Part shown: positions 46,501-53,078 of the stretch, piece by piece
Layout of the letters: every line of letters starts with the position of its first letter
Position numbering within the stretch: the first letter of the stretch is position 1
Source of the DNA: Branchiostoma floridae
Lineage: Eukaryota; Chordata; Leptocardii; Amphioxiformes; Branchiostomatidae
Direction: 5' to 3'
Length of the DNA: 58,972 bases
Assembly (NCBI RefSeq): GCF_000003815.2
Contig: NC_049982.1
Coordinates: 31,676,665-31,735,636, forward strand
Notes under the pieces: model-generated
Databases searched by the model: none
What the model was told of the DNA's origin: nothing
What the model saw: only the letters and a program-made list of their open reading frames with translations
Position numbers and translations under genes: made by a program

Positions 46501-49500
46501 AAACAAATAACAAAGGGAATTCAAAATGCGATTTCATCATAGAATTACCGTTGTCACAGCAAGTTCCGTCGTATCCAGTACCTGCGCAGTTGCAGCCGGG
46601 GCCGTTTGGAGACCCATGAGGACAGTACCGGTTGCAAGGACTCGTTTCACTGTCGTCCCCATTACATACTCTTCCACCGCAAGTTGCAGCTTCCATTGTT
46701 CTGTTTTGAATGGTAAGCATTTGGTAAACATGCGTGTAAAAGTTACGTGTAATAGATATGTACAAAGTACGGATAATTGTGAATCTATAATTTCCATGTT
46801 ACTATCAAATTCTGCATATCATCACGCTACCACAAGACATCAATCCCGCTAATATCTTTTGCACTAATTTCATTAACAGAACAGTGGTATCAACGCCTGT
46901 TTAATTATATTTCAGCCATACATAGTATGGTGAAATATATTGTATTCGTAATGTTTCTTCTTTCTTCTTTCTCCTGTCAAATCTTCAAAGTGATTCATCT
47001 CCGCCGTTCCTGGACCGAATGACCTGAAATTTGGCACAGGGGTAGAATGGGCCAATACCTTGATGCTTTTTTCTCAGTTTTTTTTTTTCATATCTGCCTC
47101 TAAAATGATTTTATTGAGGTTTAAAGGTCATGTTTTGACCAAAATAAAATATATTGTCCCCCTGTACCCTGGTCTTACAATGGAATGGCCTGAAATTTGG
47201 TGTAGATAGGCATTAGATAGTTGGTAAAATGATCCAAGTAAAAGTTTTGACATAAACTACTTTAAAATAATTAATTTTGGCACTTTTCTGAGGGGTAATT
47301 TGTTTTCTTTTGGCCTCCTGGCGTGACCTTCCGTGACCCCGCACAGAGCCCACACCTGTGCGCGAAGAGGGCGAAGGCTAATTAATATTCATAAGCGGGG
47401 CCCCACGATTCCGTATATACTGCAGTGTTCCCGCCAGAATTTTTTTCGGGGGCCGCCGAAGAACGCCGAAGGCCCCGGCCCGGCAGGGTCCAGGGGCAGG
47501 GCCCCGTTGGGGGTCCCAGGGGGGCGAAGCCCGCCTGAAACTCTTGCACTTTAGGCTATTCAAAAGGCTTATTGTATCAGTTTTAGGGGCATTTCTGTAA
47601 TAATCACAGCAGTCACTTAACTTCTCTTCAGGAGTTTAGCGTAACAGTATTTCAGGTCAAACCGTCAAAGGCAACTAAAAACAAACTTTAACGTTATTGA
47701 CTTCAACAGTACTTATAACTTTTGTCCGGTTTGCCATCCGAAGTTGAATCGCTATCGATGGTATTTTCGCTGCACTGTTAGCTCCGTACGTTTTTAGAAG
47801 GTTCCGTTTATCACGGAACTGCTGTTGTTTCAGAAATCTCACGGACTTATACTTTAAAATGATTAATTTTGGCACTTTTCTGATGGGAAATTTGTTTTCT
47901 TTTGGCCTCCTGACGTGACCTTCCGTGACCCCGCACGGAGCCCACACCTGTGCGCGAAGAGGGCGAAGGCTAATTAATATTCATAAGCGGGGCCTCACGA
48001 TTCCGTATATACTGCCGTGTTCCCGCTAGAATTTTTTACAGCGTCGGCACACGGGGCCCGGGGTCCACCGAAGAACGCCGAAGGCCCCGGCCCGGCAGGG
48101 TCCAGGGGCAGAGCCCCGTTGGGGGAAACTCTTGCACTTTGGGCTATTCAGAAGGCTTATTGTATCAGTTTTTAGGGGCATTTCTGTGATGCGATGGTAT
48201 ATTTTCCCTGCGCTGTTAGCTCCATACGTTTTAGAAGGTTCCGTTTATCACAGAACTGCTGTTGTTTCAGAAATCTCACGGACTTATGCTTACAAACACG
48301 TAAATTTTTTTTTCTTTATTGAAATACGTGTAAAAATACAAATAAACGGACGAGGACAAAGTGACGGCGGACTCAAGTTACATTCAACTTATATTAACGC
48401 CGCCACTTATACAAGAATTGAAAATAATAAATTATACAGGACAATAATAAATAGATAATTACATATGTATGAACAGTGTGCGTGAGTCGATCTCCCTTAC
48501 TGGAGTAGAAAACTAAAACAAAGAATTATACTTGAATCTAAAAACGATTTGTTGTTGCAATGTACACATGTGTTGCTTCTATAATTCTGCAATTGACATT
48601 GAAGGAGTACACGTAAATTGCTAACTTGCAACCAGCGCTTTACTATATACAGTAAATTTCAGCACTTTTCTGAGGGAAAATTGGTTTTCTTTCGGCCTTT
48701 TGCCGTGACGTCACCCCGCAGAGCCCCGCACGTGCAAGTTAAATGAATTTAACGAGCCAGCCAATCAGCGAAAAGGAAGACGAAGTCTAATTAATATTCA
48801 ATAGCGGGGCCTTCTAACCCCGTGTATATAGAAACACGTGCATATCTTGACAACACAGCGGACGAATGTCACCTTACGCCCGGTTTTATATACATGTATA
48901 TAATTATAAAATAGTTTTTTGCGAGGATTTGGAGTTAACGACAAGGTCATTTGGACGGTAGCAGAAGGTACGCGTTCCTTGAACGTCAGAGTACATGTCT
49001 TTGTCGATGAATTTGCCAACATTCCGCGTAGCAATATCAATCATTTTCGGCAGATTTGACTTTGGCAGGGTAAGTTGAGACAATCGAGGAAATATTACTT
49101 GGCGGAAATCGCGGGAAAATTGGCCAGTTTAGATTTGATAAGTAAGTTTAACAATGGCGAGAATGATTATTTCCTCATCAATATTTATCGTTAGAATGTT
49201 TTGAACTGTAAATCTAAACAATTGTGTTACCTGTGCAATGTTTATATGAATAAACATAAATTTTGCCAGCACGATGTTGCAGCAACATGATAACTTTATG
49301 TCTGTATTATGCCACTTTTATTGTTGAAGGCGCGTAAGCAAATGAACAAGCATGACAAAATTATAAAGAAATGTTATGATACTATTTATTCGGTAACATT
49401 CACTTTTATTCACGATTCTAATTTGCAATGCCTGCAAACTCCGATCGGAATCACCCGGACCTTGTACGATTTAAAATGCATTTAACGGGAAATTGGAATT

Positions 49501-52500
49501 TATGACGAATCCGACACGTTAGTTCAATCAAGGAGCTTTTATCAGATAAAAGCTCCTTGGTTAGTTCAGATTCTTTTCTCAGTAGTCACGCTTCCTATTT
49601 TCATAGTTTAAAAACTATCGACAAAGGAAGCGTTAAAGAATGTTTTTCTCCTGGTGCAAACTGTAAACACACGTCACCCACCACTCGTCTCCGATGTGAC
49701 GAAGCCATTCGCGCCATTTTTATTGGATTTTAGACGGACTCGACAGTCGAGCCGTCCACCGCGGCCTTGGCATCGTTTCCTCGCGATCGGTGTCAGCCCT
49801 GACTGCACCGCTGCCCCTTGTCGTTGTCCCTCAACTTAGTTGTAGTAGAAGCAATAGTTTCCTCGTCGACGCCTTAGCGAGATACTTGTGTATGTTATCC
49901 AGTCCCAAACATCGCAGTTTCTCGGTTTATTTTCGCAAAGTTTCGTGCCTCTTCTTGATTGACGTTATGTTACCGCCTTTGTTGGAGCCGCTGCTGGCTG
50001 TGATTGGTCGCAAGTTAATTCGATTTTTCGCATAAAGTGGCACGCCCTGTCTAATCGGTATATCTAAAGACTGCAGCCAAGGCTGTTGTCATGGTAATGA
50101 CACGTATAACAACATTTCCCACATGCGAATCGGGTTGGGCACGTCTTGTAAAATTAGCGTAGCGGATCCGCTGCAAGTATAAACTTCGACCCCTATATGT
50201 TGTTTTTGGTAAGTTTTTGTCGACACATCTTGGCTTCCGGGTATCACTCCGAGGACGCAAACAGTGAAGCACCCCGGGCAGCTTGACCGATAATGTCATC
50301 GCTACGGGCTTTCGAAATTCATTAGGATATTGTGAGATTTTAGGTCCTACAATTTTCTTGCAAATCAGATATGTTAGACCAGATGGTACATTTTTAATTC
50401 CTGTCTACTGTATAGGTGTAGTTCCCGGGGAAAATTTTGTTTGGAAATACGGCGTCGTTGAAAATAGTCTCTTAACTATACGTTTCAATGGGGGCGAGAA
50501 ACTGGGGTGTGCCCCTAAATGTTCCATTTTCGAGCAGGGGTTATTTGAGACAGTTAAATGTTGTATGGGAAAAGCTATGGCTGAAATATGCTGTATTTGC
50601 TCCTAAGCAAATGTCGGCCTTTCTAGTTGGTGTTTATTATTTGAGAAGAGCCACAATTTATGCACGTTAAAGAAGCCGCCATAAGTATCGATAAAAGTAG
50701 GGGACCGGTGTGATAGGATCAAATACATCTCTTCAGTACAAACCTGGTGCGTTACGTCATGAGGTGGTTTACTGGCTATGCAATACAAAGGAACAAACAA
50801 ACAAACAAATCATCATGTGTCTGTACCTTGTTCTTTCTCGGGTCCCAGTGTTCCCGCATTGGTGTGTACAGGAGCCCCAAGAACCCCAACTCAACCAGCG
50901 GCAGTTTTGAGGGCAGCAGTTCCTGTTACAGGCTTCCACCTGGCTGCTGTCTCCACTGCATTGGCTACCACCACAGTATTCTGCTGTCTCACCCCTATAG
51001 TTTTGTGAGTGAGACACAATAATTGGTTATGTCTGTCTAGACTGCTATTTACTTAACGTTTGCTTATTTTTCACGTAGGAACTGTTCTGTGAATGAACAT
51101 ATTGGCTCTTCAATGCTCGGCGGTTGATGCAACTGCAGACAGGAAGAAAACGGTGGGTTTATGTCACAGCGTCAACCTTGAATTGTAGAAATATATTTAA
51201 GGGTTATAGCAAAGTTAGCCACGTTTAAGATTCTATGCACCTTGTTCGGCTCCGGGTTCCACTGTTCCCACATGAAGCTGTGCAGGCGCTCCAAGTGATC
51301 CAGTTGTGCCACTGGCAGTTTCTAGGACAGCATCCCCCGTTACATGACTTGCTCTCCGTGGTGCCTCCAACACATGCTCTTCCTGCACAAGATGCTGGCA
51401 CAGTAATGGTCCTGGATCACATTGGTATGAGCAATACAGTCAACTATGTGCAGACGACATTCATTTCAATGTATTGGCAAGTCAGACAGTCATTAACGTT
51501 GAATATTTTTTCTCATGAAGAGAATGCAGTAACAGCCTGTGCGTATGAAACACAGACGTAATAAACTAACGTTACTATAACGATAAAAAACATGGTAATG
51601 AAGCAAGCTGATGTAACCTTGTTCGTGTCTGTGTCCCGGAACCACAGCTTGCCGAACAGGAGCTCCAGGAACCCCATGAACTCCACTGGCAGTTCACAGG
51701 ACAGCACTGCCTGTTACAGGCTTGCACCTGGCTGCTGGAACCGCTGCATCCGCTGCCTCCACAGTATGCTGGTGTGTTACCCCTGTGTATATAAAGATGC
51801 AATGCCACCATTATTTAATATTGATTCGGTATTAGATTTATGCCAGATATGCTGCATCCCAAAAGCGTGTCTGGCACATTTGTGATGTAACAGTATCTGT
51901 ATCTGTAAATGCGCAGCTAATATAACCACCCTTCGGCGTAACGCATCAGCTTCTTTTTATTTGCAGCAGGCGTAACAATCCTTTCGCATCGCGCAACACC
52001 AGGTTAGCAGGCAGCAGCTGATTATGATATACTGAACAACCTGTTAAACGCGCACATCTAGCTGTAATAGTTGTTTATATGTGATATATATAACATACAT
52101 AATTCCATAACAAGCATAATTCCACCAGGTGTCATTATACCGCCACGTCAAAAAATAGTGTCATAGAGGCCTTCTCAAGATTGTCTTCAACACCTAAATA
52201 TCTGAATTGTATTACATTTAGGATATTTAACATTCGGTGTTCAAGACAATCTTGGGAAGGCCTCTATACTAACGTTTTTTGAGGTGGCGGTATTATGGCA
52301 CCTGGTGGAATTATGATAGTCGATGTTACCACCGTACTACCATAGACTGTGTCTAGTTAACTGTGGACAGTGATAGACTTATTTGCCAAATTAACCGAAA
52401 CATCTGCTTAGAGATTCAAAATTTGACCTTGATCTAGACCGGGAACCACTACTTCCACAGGTTGCCGTACAGGCGCTCCAAGAGCTCCAGTTGTGCCACT

Positions 52501-53078
52501 GGCAGTTTCGTGGACAGCACCTCCTGTTACAGGCCTGGGTCTGGCTGCTGGGTCCAGAGCAAGCCGTTCCACCACAAGCTGCTGTAACGGCGTGGCGTCT
52601 GTGAAATATGAGTATGATTGTTACCAAACGTCTACATTAAGCTAAGTAGTCCGGCCCAAGACACGCGCCGCTCTTCAAAACATATTCACATTTAAGCCAT
52701 CATATCAGACAAACTGTTCAAGAGCAAATTGAGACATGATTGATATTCGACCGTTTTATGCAAAATAAGATTTTTTACTGGTACGAATAAACTTTCAAGC
52801 ACAATAGCCATCTTCAGTATTTCATACGGATTAATCGTTGCCCTGGGAAGGACTTTCATGTTATTGCGATCAACTGCAATAGCCATGACAGACCTTGATC
52901 TTGTTTGTGTTCCATGATTGCCACACGTAGCGGAGCAGGCGCCCCAACCGCTCCAGCTACCCCAGCGACAGTTACGATCGCAGCGGCGGCTGCGGCGCCA
53001 CCATGCGGAGGTGTCATCAACGAACAGGATCAACAGCACCGCAGTTACCACCACGAAGTTGGCCCGCAGGAGGTTCAT
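28550..53078 (-). CDS. Secreted TSP1-EGF-HYR-sushi-EGF-CTLD mosaic protein, 33 coding exons
   Basis: Exons read by eye sum to 4914 bases, giving about 1637 residues. Order: signal peptide 1-25; five thrombospondin type 1 repeats 30-320; EGF modules 338-453; HYR 453-534; sushi 534-598; unrecognised region 598-772 with basic site RSRKRR at 657-662; ephrin-receptor-like cysteine module 772-818; two EGFs to 897; six EGFs and a CTLD 897-1266; six EGFs and a CTLD 1266-1632; a six-residue tail. TSP1 exons are joined by phase-2 introns and nearly all later modules by phase-1 introns. Most EGFs have the calcium-binding D-x-DEC start and the hydroxylation pattern C-x-N/D-x4-Y/F-x-C. No transmembrane helix lies in the main reading, so the product is likely an extracellular matrix or humoral protein. 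HYR, sushi and ephrin-like modules together recall SVEP1/polydom, but that family has other ends. Function unknown; splice choices need RNA evidence. Confidence 0.8.
29029..29219 (-). CDS. Exon 32: CTLD second half (copy A)
   Basis: 191 bases, phase 2 in and phase 1 out (A|GTAAGT). [20 protein letters not shown], then [12 protein letters not shown] and [13 protein letters not shown]. Six CTLD cysteines are present; EPN/QPD and WND are not, so calcium-dependent sugar binding of the usual kind is unlikely. Confidence 0.87.
29813..29984 (-). CDS. Exon 31: CTLD first half (copy A)
   Basis: 172 bases, phase 1 in and phase 2 out. [20 protein letters not shown] then [15 protein letters not shown]. 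The T-run before its acceptor is about 20 bases, against about 9 in copy B. Confidence 0.87.
30351..30470 (-). CDS. Exon 30 (copy A EGF 7)
   Basis: 120 bases, phase 1-1. [27 protein letters not shown]. Confidence 0.88.
30600..31120 (-). mobile_element. LINE reverse-transcriptase 3' fragment, copy A
   Basis: Frame 30617-31075 matches the copy B fragment ([20 protein letters not shown]) with small differences, including loss of one codon in KLEAVQK. Non-functional. Confidence 0.85.
31181..31434. mobile_element. Foldback element, 254 bp, copy A
   Basis: Partner of 36677-36930, same length and arms, just past the donor of exon 29. Confidence 0.8.
31446..31568 (-). CDS. Exon 29 (copy A EGF 6), seven cysteines
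   Basis: 123 bases, phase 1-1. Compared with exon 21 the tyrosine before the last cysteine is TGC, giving an odd seventh cysteine (GDGCTCT), and the last exon base is C instead of G (ACAC|GTAAG), which weakens the donor and changes the junction residue from aspartate to histidine. Confidence 0.8.
31695..31817 (-). CDS. Exon 28 (copy A EGF 5)
   Basis: 123 bases, phase 1-1. [18 protein letters not shown]. Confidence 0.9.
31940..32062 (-). CDS. Exon 27 (copy A EGF 4)
   Basis: 123 bases, phase 1-1. [18 protein letters not shown], the same protein sequence as exon 19. Confidence 0.88.
32325..32447 (-). CDS. Exon 26 (copy A EGF 3)
   Basis: 123 bases, phase 1-1. [28 protein letters not shown], with histidine in place of the usual aromatic residue of the hydroxylation motif. 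Confidence 0.88.
32566..32688 (-). pseudogene. Dead EGF exon, copy A
   Basis: An open 123-base EGF exon ([18 protein letters not shown]) with a good acceptor, but the donor reads ACAG|TTAAG. The only GT is one base earlier (GTTAAG), which would shift the frame of the next exon. I therefore expect skipping. The same donor defect in copy B dates it before the duplication. Confidence 0.8.
32786..33238 (+). mobile_element. tRNA-derived SINE in copy A intron
   Basis: Box A TAGCACAGTGG at 32793-32803 and box B GGATCGAATCC at 32836-32846 have tRNA-like spacing. A body of about 380 bases follows, with CCCTTGGGAAAGGCACTTT and GCCACATGTGCGATGGTGCG. It is inserted against the gene orientation. The same SINE at the same site in copy B shows it came before the duplication. 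Confidence 0.82.
33267..33389 (-). CDS. Exon 25 (copy A EGF 1)
   Basis: 123 bases, phase 1-1. [17 protein letters not shown]. Joining exon 24 gives a serine at the junction and no stop. Confidence 0.88.
33453..33533 (+). repeat. (GAAT)n microsatellite, copy A
   Basis: About 20 tetramer units. On the minus strand it forms the (ATTC)n tail of a LINE-like 3' end. The copy B partner is shorter. Confidence 0.95.
33895..34094 (-). CDS. Exon 24: CTLD second half (copy B)
   Basis: 200 bases, phase 2 in and phase 1 out. [20 protein letters not shown] holds the WIGL core; TDC, MRC and YFC supply the other cysteines. It has three more residues than exon 32 (DSLGS versus GS). The EPN/QPD and WND calcium-sugar motifs are absent. 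The donor joins exon 25 in phase 1. If the intron were read through, the frame would stay open for about 55 codons with a hydrophobic run (see findings). Confidence 0.87.
34667..35325. mobile_element. TTAA-flanked TIR element, copy 2 (659 bp)
   Basis: Ends AGCTATGCTATGTAATATTT and AATTACGTAGTATAGCT are flanked by TTAA at 34663-34666 and 35326-35329. Copy A of the gene has a single TTAA at 29785-29788 in the same context, the uninterrupted target. Related to 5960-6408 but about 210 bases longer. No transposase. Confidence 0.93.
35354..35525 (-). CDS. Exon 23: CTLD first half (copy B)
   Basis: 172 bases, phase 1 in and phase 2 out (AG|GTGACA). [17 protein letters not shown] is the long-form CTLD start with the extra N-terminal cysteine pair, followed by [15 protein letters not shown]. 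Confidence 0.87.
35880..35999 (-). CDS. Exon 22 (copy B EGF 7)
   Basis: 120 bases, phase 1-1, acceptor GCCAG, donor [23 protein letters not shown] start; the last EGF before the lectin domain. Confidence 0.88.
36125..36655 (-). mobile_element. LINE reverse-transcriptase 3' fragment, copy B
   Basis: The minus-strand frame 36140-36652 reads [19 protein letters not shown], then [12 protein letters not shown], typical of the region after the RT core in CR1/L2/jockey-type LINEs. It lies in the intron after exon 21 in the same orientation as the gene, without the upstream RT core or endonuclease. Confidence 0.85.
36677..36930. mobile_element. Foldback element, 254 bp, copy B
   Basis: Arms of about 72 bases begin CAATAATCTG and end CAGCTTATTG in inverted form. 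It sits only about 11 bases past the donor of exon 21 and occurs at the same place in copy A, so it predates the duplication. Confidence 0.8.
36942..37064 (-). CDS. Exon 21 (copy B EGF 6)
   Basis: 123 bases, phase 1-1, donor [27 protein letters not shown] with tyrosine before the last cysteine, unlike exon 29. Confidence 0.88.
37191..37313 (-). CDS. Exon 20 (copy B EGF 5)
   Basis: 123 bases, phase 1-1. [28 protein letters not shown]. The same protein sequence as exon 28. Confidence 0.9.
37437..37559 (-). CDS. Exon 19 (copy B EGF 4)
   Basis: 123 bases, phase 1-1. [18 protein letters not shown]: leucine replaces the usual acidic residue of the D-x-D-E-C start, so calcium affinity may be lower. 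Confidence 0.88.
37826..37948 (-). CDS. Exon 18 (copy B EGF 3)
   Basis: 123 bases, phase 1-1, donor [34 protein letters not shown]. Differs from exon 26 at several residues. Confidence 0.9.
38067..38182 (-). pseudogene. Dead EGF exon, copy B
   Basis: The counterpart of 32566-32688, but 7 bases are missing around 38100, so the frame breaks in the middle of the EGF. The donor position reads ACAG|TTAAG instead of GT, as in copy A. Skipping is harmless because the flanking exons are phase 1. Confidence 0.82.
38280..38705 (+). mobile_element. tRNA-derived SINE in copy B intron
   Basis: Orthologous partner of 32786-33238 with the same boxes and flanks; a piece near 38610 is shortened relative to copy A, where the AGTGAAGTCAAG word is duplicated. 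Confidence 0.82.
38739..38861 (-). CDS. Exon 17 (copy B EGF 1)
   Basis: 123 bases, phase 1-1, acceptor TTGCAG, donor [23 protein letters not shown] start with [10 protein letters not shown] motif. Nearly identical to exon 25. Confidence 0.9.
38926..38970 (+). repeat. (GAAT)n microsatellite, copy B
   Basis: About 10 tetramer units at the position matching 33453-33533. Confidence 0.95.
38971..39245 (-). mobile_element. LINE 3' untranslated remnant with (ATTC)n tail
   Basis: On the minus strand an untranslated tract ends GTTAATAAAAT directly before the ATTC repeats, the usual look of CR1/L2-type LINE tails. Copy A keeps only its last part (33534-33655), so the duplication breakpoint cuts through it. 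Confidence 0.55.
39374..40236. mobile_element. Harbinger-like TIR element, copy 5 (863 bp)
   Basis: Ends GGCCATGTTGATTTGATTAT and ATAATCAAATCAACATGGCC are perfect inverted repeats, flanked by TTA at 39371-39373 and 40237-40239. The inner parts also pair (GCGAGCG-rich and A-rich blocks). It lies in the intron between exons 16 and 17. No transposase. Confidence 0.88.
40290..40445 (+). mobile_element. LINE C-terminal fragment
   Basis: One plus-strand frame reads [19 protein letters not shown] and [10 protein letters not shown], like the end of LINE reverse-transcriptase proteins (a WN-LP motif near the C-terminus). It directly abuts the Harbinger-like element and is opposite to the gene. Confidence 0.6.
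40649..40771 (-). CDS. Exon 16: calcium-binding EGF
   Basis: 123 bases, phase 1-1. [12 protein letters not shown] start, [10 protein letters not shown] motif. It is the last exon upstream of the duplicated block. Confidence 0.88.
40900..41013 (-). CDS. Exon 15: EGF without calcium start
   Basis: 114 bases, phase 1-1. [20 protein letters not shown] then [12 protein letters not shown] is a classic Notch-type EGF. Confidence 0.88.
41374..41511 (-). CDS. Exon 14: ephrin-receptor-like cysteine module
   Basis: 138 bases, phase 1-1, donor [26 protein letters not shown] then [11 protein letters not shown] matches the GCC2/GCC3 (ephrin-receptor-like) pattern found in SVEP1, SCUBE and similar proteins. 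Confidence 0.8.
41843..42364 (-). CDS. Exon 13: 174-residue region of unknown fold
   Basis: The longest exon, 522 bases, phase 1-1, acceptor ATCCTAG, donor GTGAGT. It starts [18 protein letters not shown], has paired cysteines, then a dibasic run [11 protein letters not shown], and a hydrophobic-alternating second half ([29 protein letters not shown]). The basic run fits a furin site, so the chain may be cut here into an N-terminal TSP1/HYR part and a C-terminal EGF/CTLD part, possibly held by disulfides. I do not recognise the fold; an SEA-like autoproteolysis motif was not seen. Confidence 0.75.
42365..42821. other. Intron 12, GC-rich, unplaced repeat
   Basis: It contains a G-run near 42516-42526 and CCGGTCGGGC/CCCGGCCGGGCCC words, unlike the AT-rich neighbouring introns. 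It may be an eroded transposon; no clean terminal repeats were seen. Confidence 0.4.
42822..42913 (-). CDS. Exon 12: sushi domain, second half
   Basis: 92 bases, phase 2 in and phase 1 out. Reads [20 protein letters not shown], completing the four-cysteine CCP fold with its late tryptophan. Confidence 0.8.
43047..43146 (-). CDS. Exon 11: sushi domain, first half
   Basis: 100 bases, phase 1 in and phase 2 out (GG|GTGACT). [15 protein letters not shown] then CSLSCEDG is a standard sushi/CCP start. The internal phase-2 split is typical of CCP modules. Confidence 0.82.
43296..43538 (-). CDS. Exon 10: HYR domain
   Basis: 243 bases, phase 1-1. The sequence [17 protein letters not shown], then WTDPEFRF, then [20 protein letters not shown] and VIIE follows the hyalin repeat (HYR) pattern of one immunoglobulin-like module per exon, often adjacent to sushi domains, as here. 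Confidence 0.82.
43748..43867 (-). CDS. Exon 9: calcium-binding EGF
   Basis: 120 bases, phase 1-1, donor [18 protein letters not shown] start and [10 protein letters not shown] hydroxylation motif. Confidence 0.88.
44039..44675 (+). repeat. Interspersed repeat R1, copy 2
   Basis: Starts AAGTTTGAACTATTC, ends CTCTTGGTAATGTGGA, and includes a perfect 34-base palindrome at 44183-44216 built on GAACATGTGATCACATGTTC. It ends only about 10 bases from exon 8's donor side. Confidence 0.85.
44686..44787 (-). CDS. Exon 8: short EGF, no calcium motif
   Basis: 102 bases, phase 1-1, acceptor CCACAG, donor GTAGAG. Reads [20 protein letters not shown] and then [11 protein letters not shown]. Its acceptor and first bases are duplicated upstream at about 44940-44963, and R1 repeat copies lie on both sides. 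Confidence 0.8.
45153..45793 (+). repeat. Interspersed repeat R1, copy 3
   Basis: Same layout as copy 2, including CACTGGTGGCTCTTTTGTGA and the near-perfect palindrome at 45294-45327. Copies 2 and 3 are in direct orientation 1.1 kb apart within the same gene and flank exon 8. Confidence 0.85.
46118..46240 (-). CDS. Exon 7: calcium-binding EGF
   Basis: 123 bases, phase 1-1, TTTTTCAG acceptor and GTAAGT donor. [12 protein letters not shown] start, [10 protein letters not shown] hydroxylation motif, six cysteines. Confidence 0.9.
46549..46700 (-). CDS. Exon 6: TSP1-5 end and a short cysteine-rich segment
   Basis: Acceptor AAAACAG, donor G|GTAATT, entering in phase 2 and leaving in phase 1, 152 bases. 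It closes the last TSP1 ([20 protein letters not shown]) and adds an EGF-like piece ([14 protein letters not shown]). It is the adaptor between the phase-2 TSP1 exons and the phase-1 EGF exons. Confidence 0.82.
47258..47850 (+). repeat. GC-rich tandem unit 1 in intron 5
   Basis: Begins CTTTAAAATAATTAATTTTG, contains AATTAATATTCATAAGCGGG and a very GC-rich block (GAACGCCGAAGGCCCCGGCC), and ends TCAGAAATCTCACGGACTTA. It is followed directly by unit 2. Confidence 0.85.
47851..48287 (+). repeat. GC-rich tandem unit 2 in intron 5
   Basis: Same block order as unit 1 with internal deletions. A third, diverged partial copy of the first block (TCTAATTAATATTCAATAGC, TGTATATAGA) lies at 48656-48835. 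Confidence 0.85.
48656..48835 (+). repeat. Diverged third copy of the intron 5 repeat
   Basis: Shares CAGCACTTTTCTGAGGG, CGTGACGTCACCCCGC-type sequence and AATTAATATTCAATAGCGGG with units 1 and 2, but has extra sequence inserted. Confidence 0.65.
49529..49559. repeat. Perfect hairpin, 15-base arms
   Basis: CAAGGAGCTTTTATC and GATAAAAGCTCCTTG are separated by a single A. It is intronic, with no T-run to suggest a terminator. Role unknown. Confidence 0.85.
50827..50994 (-). CDS. Exon 5: TSP1-4 end, TSP1-5 start
   Basis: Acceptor CTATAG, donor AG|GTACAG, phase 2-2, 168 bases. It includes [20 protein letters not shown] and [15 protein letters not shown]. Intron 5 behind it is the longest (about 4.1 kb) and carries GC-rich tandem repeats. 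Confidence 0.85.
51241..51411 (-). CDS. Exon 4: TSP1-3 end, TSP1-4 start
   Basis: The acceptor GATCCAG at 51412 gives an exon of 171 bases, phase 2-2, reading [16 protein letters not shown] and later [16 protein letters not shown] nearer AG after TTGTGC would break the frame, and another (GGAAG) would cost a conserved cysteine, so I chose the farther site although its pyrimidine tract is poor. Confidence 0.75.
51618..51782 (-). CDS. Exon 3: TSP1-2 end, TSP1-3 start
   Basis: Acceptor ACACAG, donor AG|GTTACA, phase 2-2, 165 bases. Reads [20 protein letters not shown] and then [15 protein letters not shown] with the usual RTR end. Confidence 0.85.
51895..52075 (+). repeat. Dispersed repeat X, copy 2
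   Basis: Shares TCTGTATCTGTA, AACCACCCTTCGGCGTAACG and ACTGAACAACC with 14366-14520; sits in intron 2. Confidence 0.65.
52117..52317. mobile_element. Foldback MITE in intron 2, about 80-base arms
   Basis: The left arm starts ATAATTCCACCAGGTGTCAT and the right arm ends TGGCACCTGGTGGAATTAT. The arms pair through CGCCAC, TAGAGGCCTTCTCAAGATTG and CTTCAACACC, leaving a loop of about 40 bases. No target duplication is evident. Confidence 0.88.
52428..52598 (-). CDS. Exon 2: TSP1-1 end, TSP1-2 start
   Basis: Acceptor CACAG, donor AG|GTCAAA, phase 2 at both ends, 171 bases. It holds the C-terminal half of one repeat ([16 protein letters not shown]) and the tryptophan-rich start of the next ([15 protein letters not shown]). 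The linker between repeats carries two additional cysteines (CCPRNC). Confidence 0.85.
52894..53078 (-). CDS. Exon 1: signal peptide and start of TSP1-1
   Basis: The ATG at 53078 has A at -3. It opens a hydrophobic leader ([20 protein letters not shown]) with likely cleavage after DDTSA, then a basic stretch and the first TSP1 half ([15 protein letters not shown]). The donor AG|GTCTGT gives phase 2. A TATATAC word at 53236-53244 lies about 160 bases upstream and could be a TATA box; this is not proven. Confidence 0.8.

Noticed and set aside
51241-51383. Nearer splice acceptors for exon 4 (after TTGTGCAG or GGAAG)
   Set aside because: The first breaks the frame and the second removes a conserved TSP1 cysteine. 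The acceptor before 51411 restores both, and the exon length equals that of exon 2.
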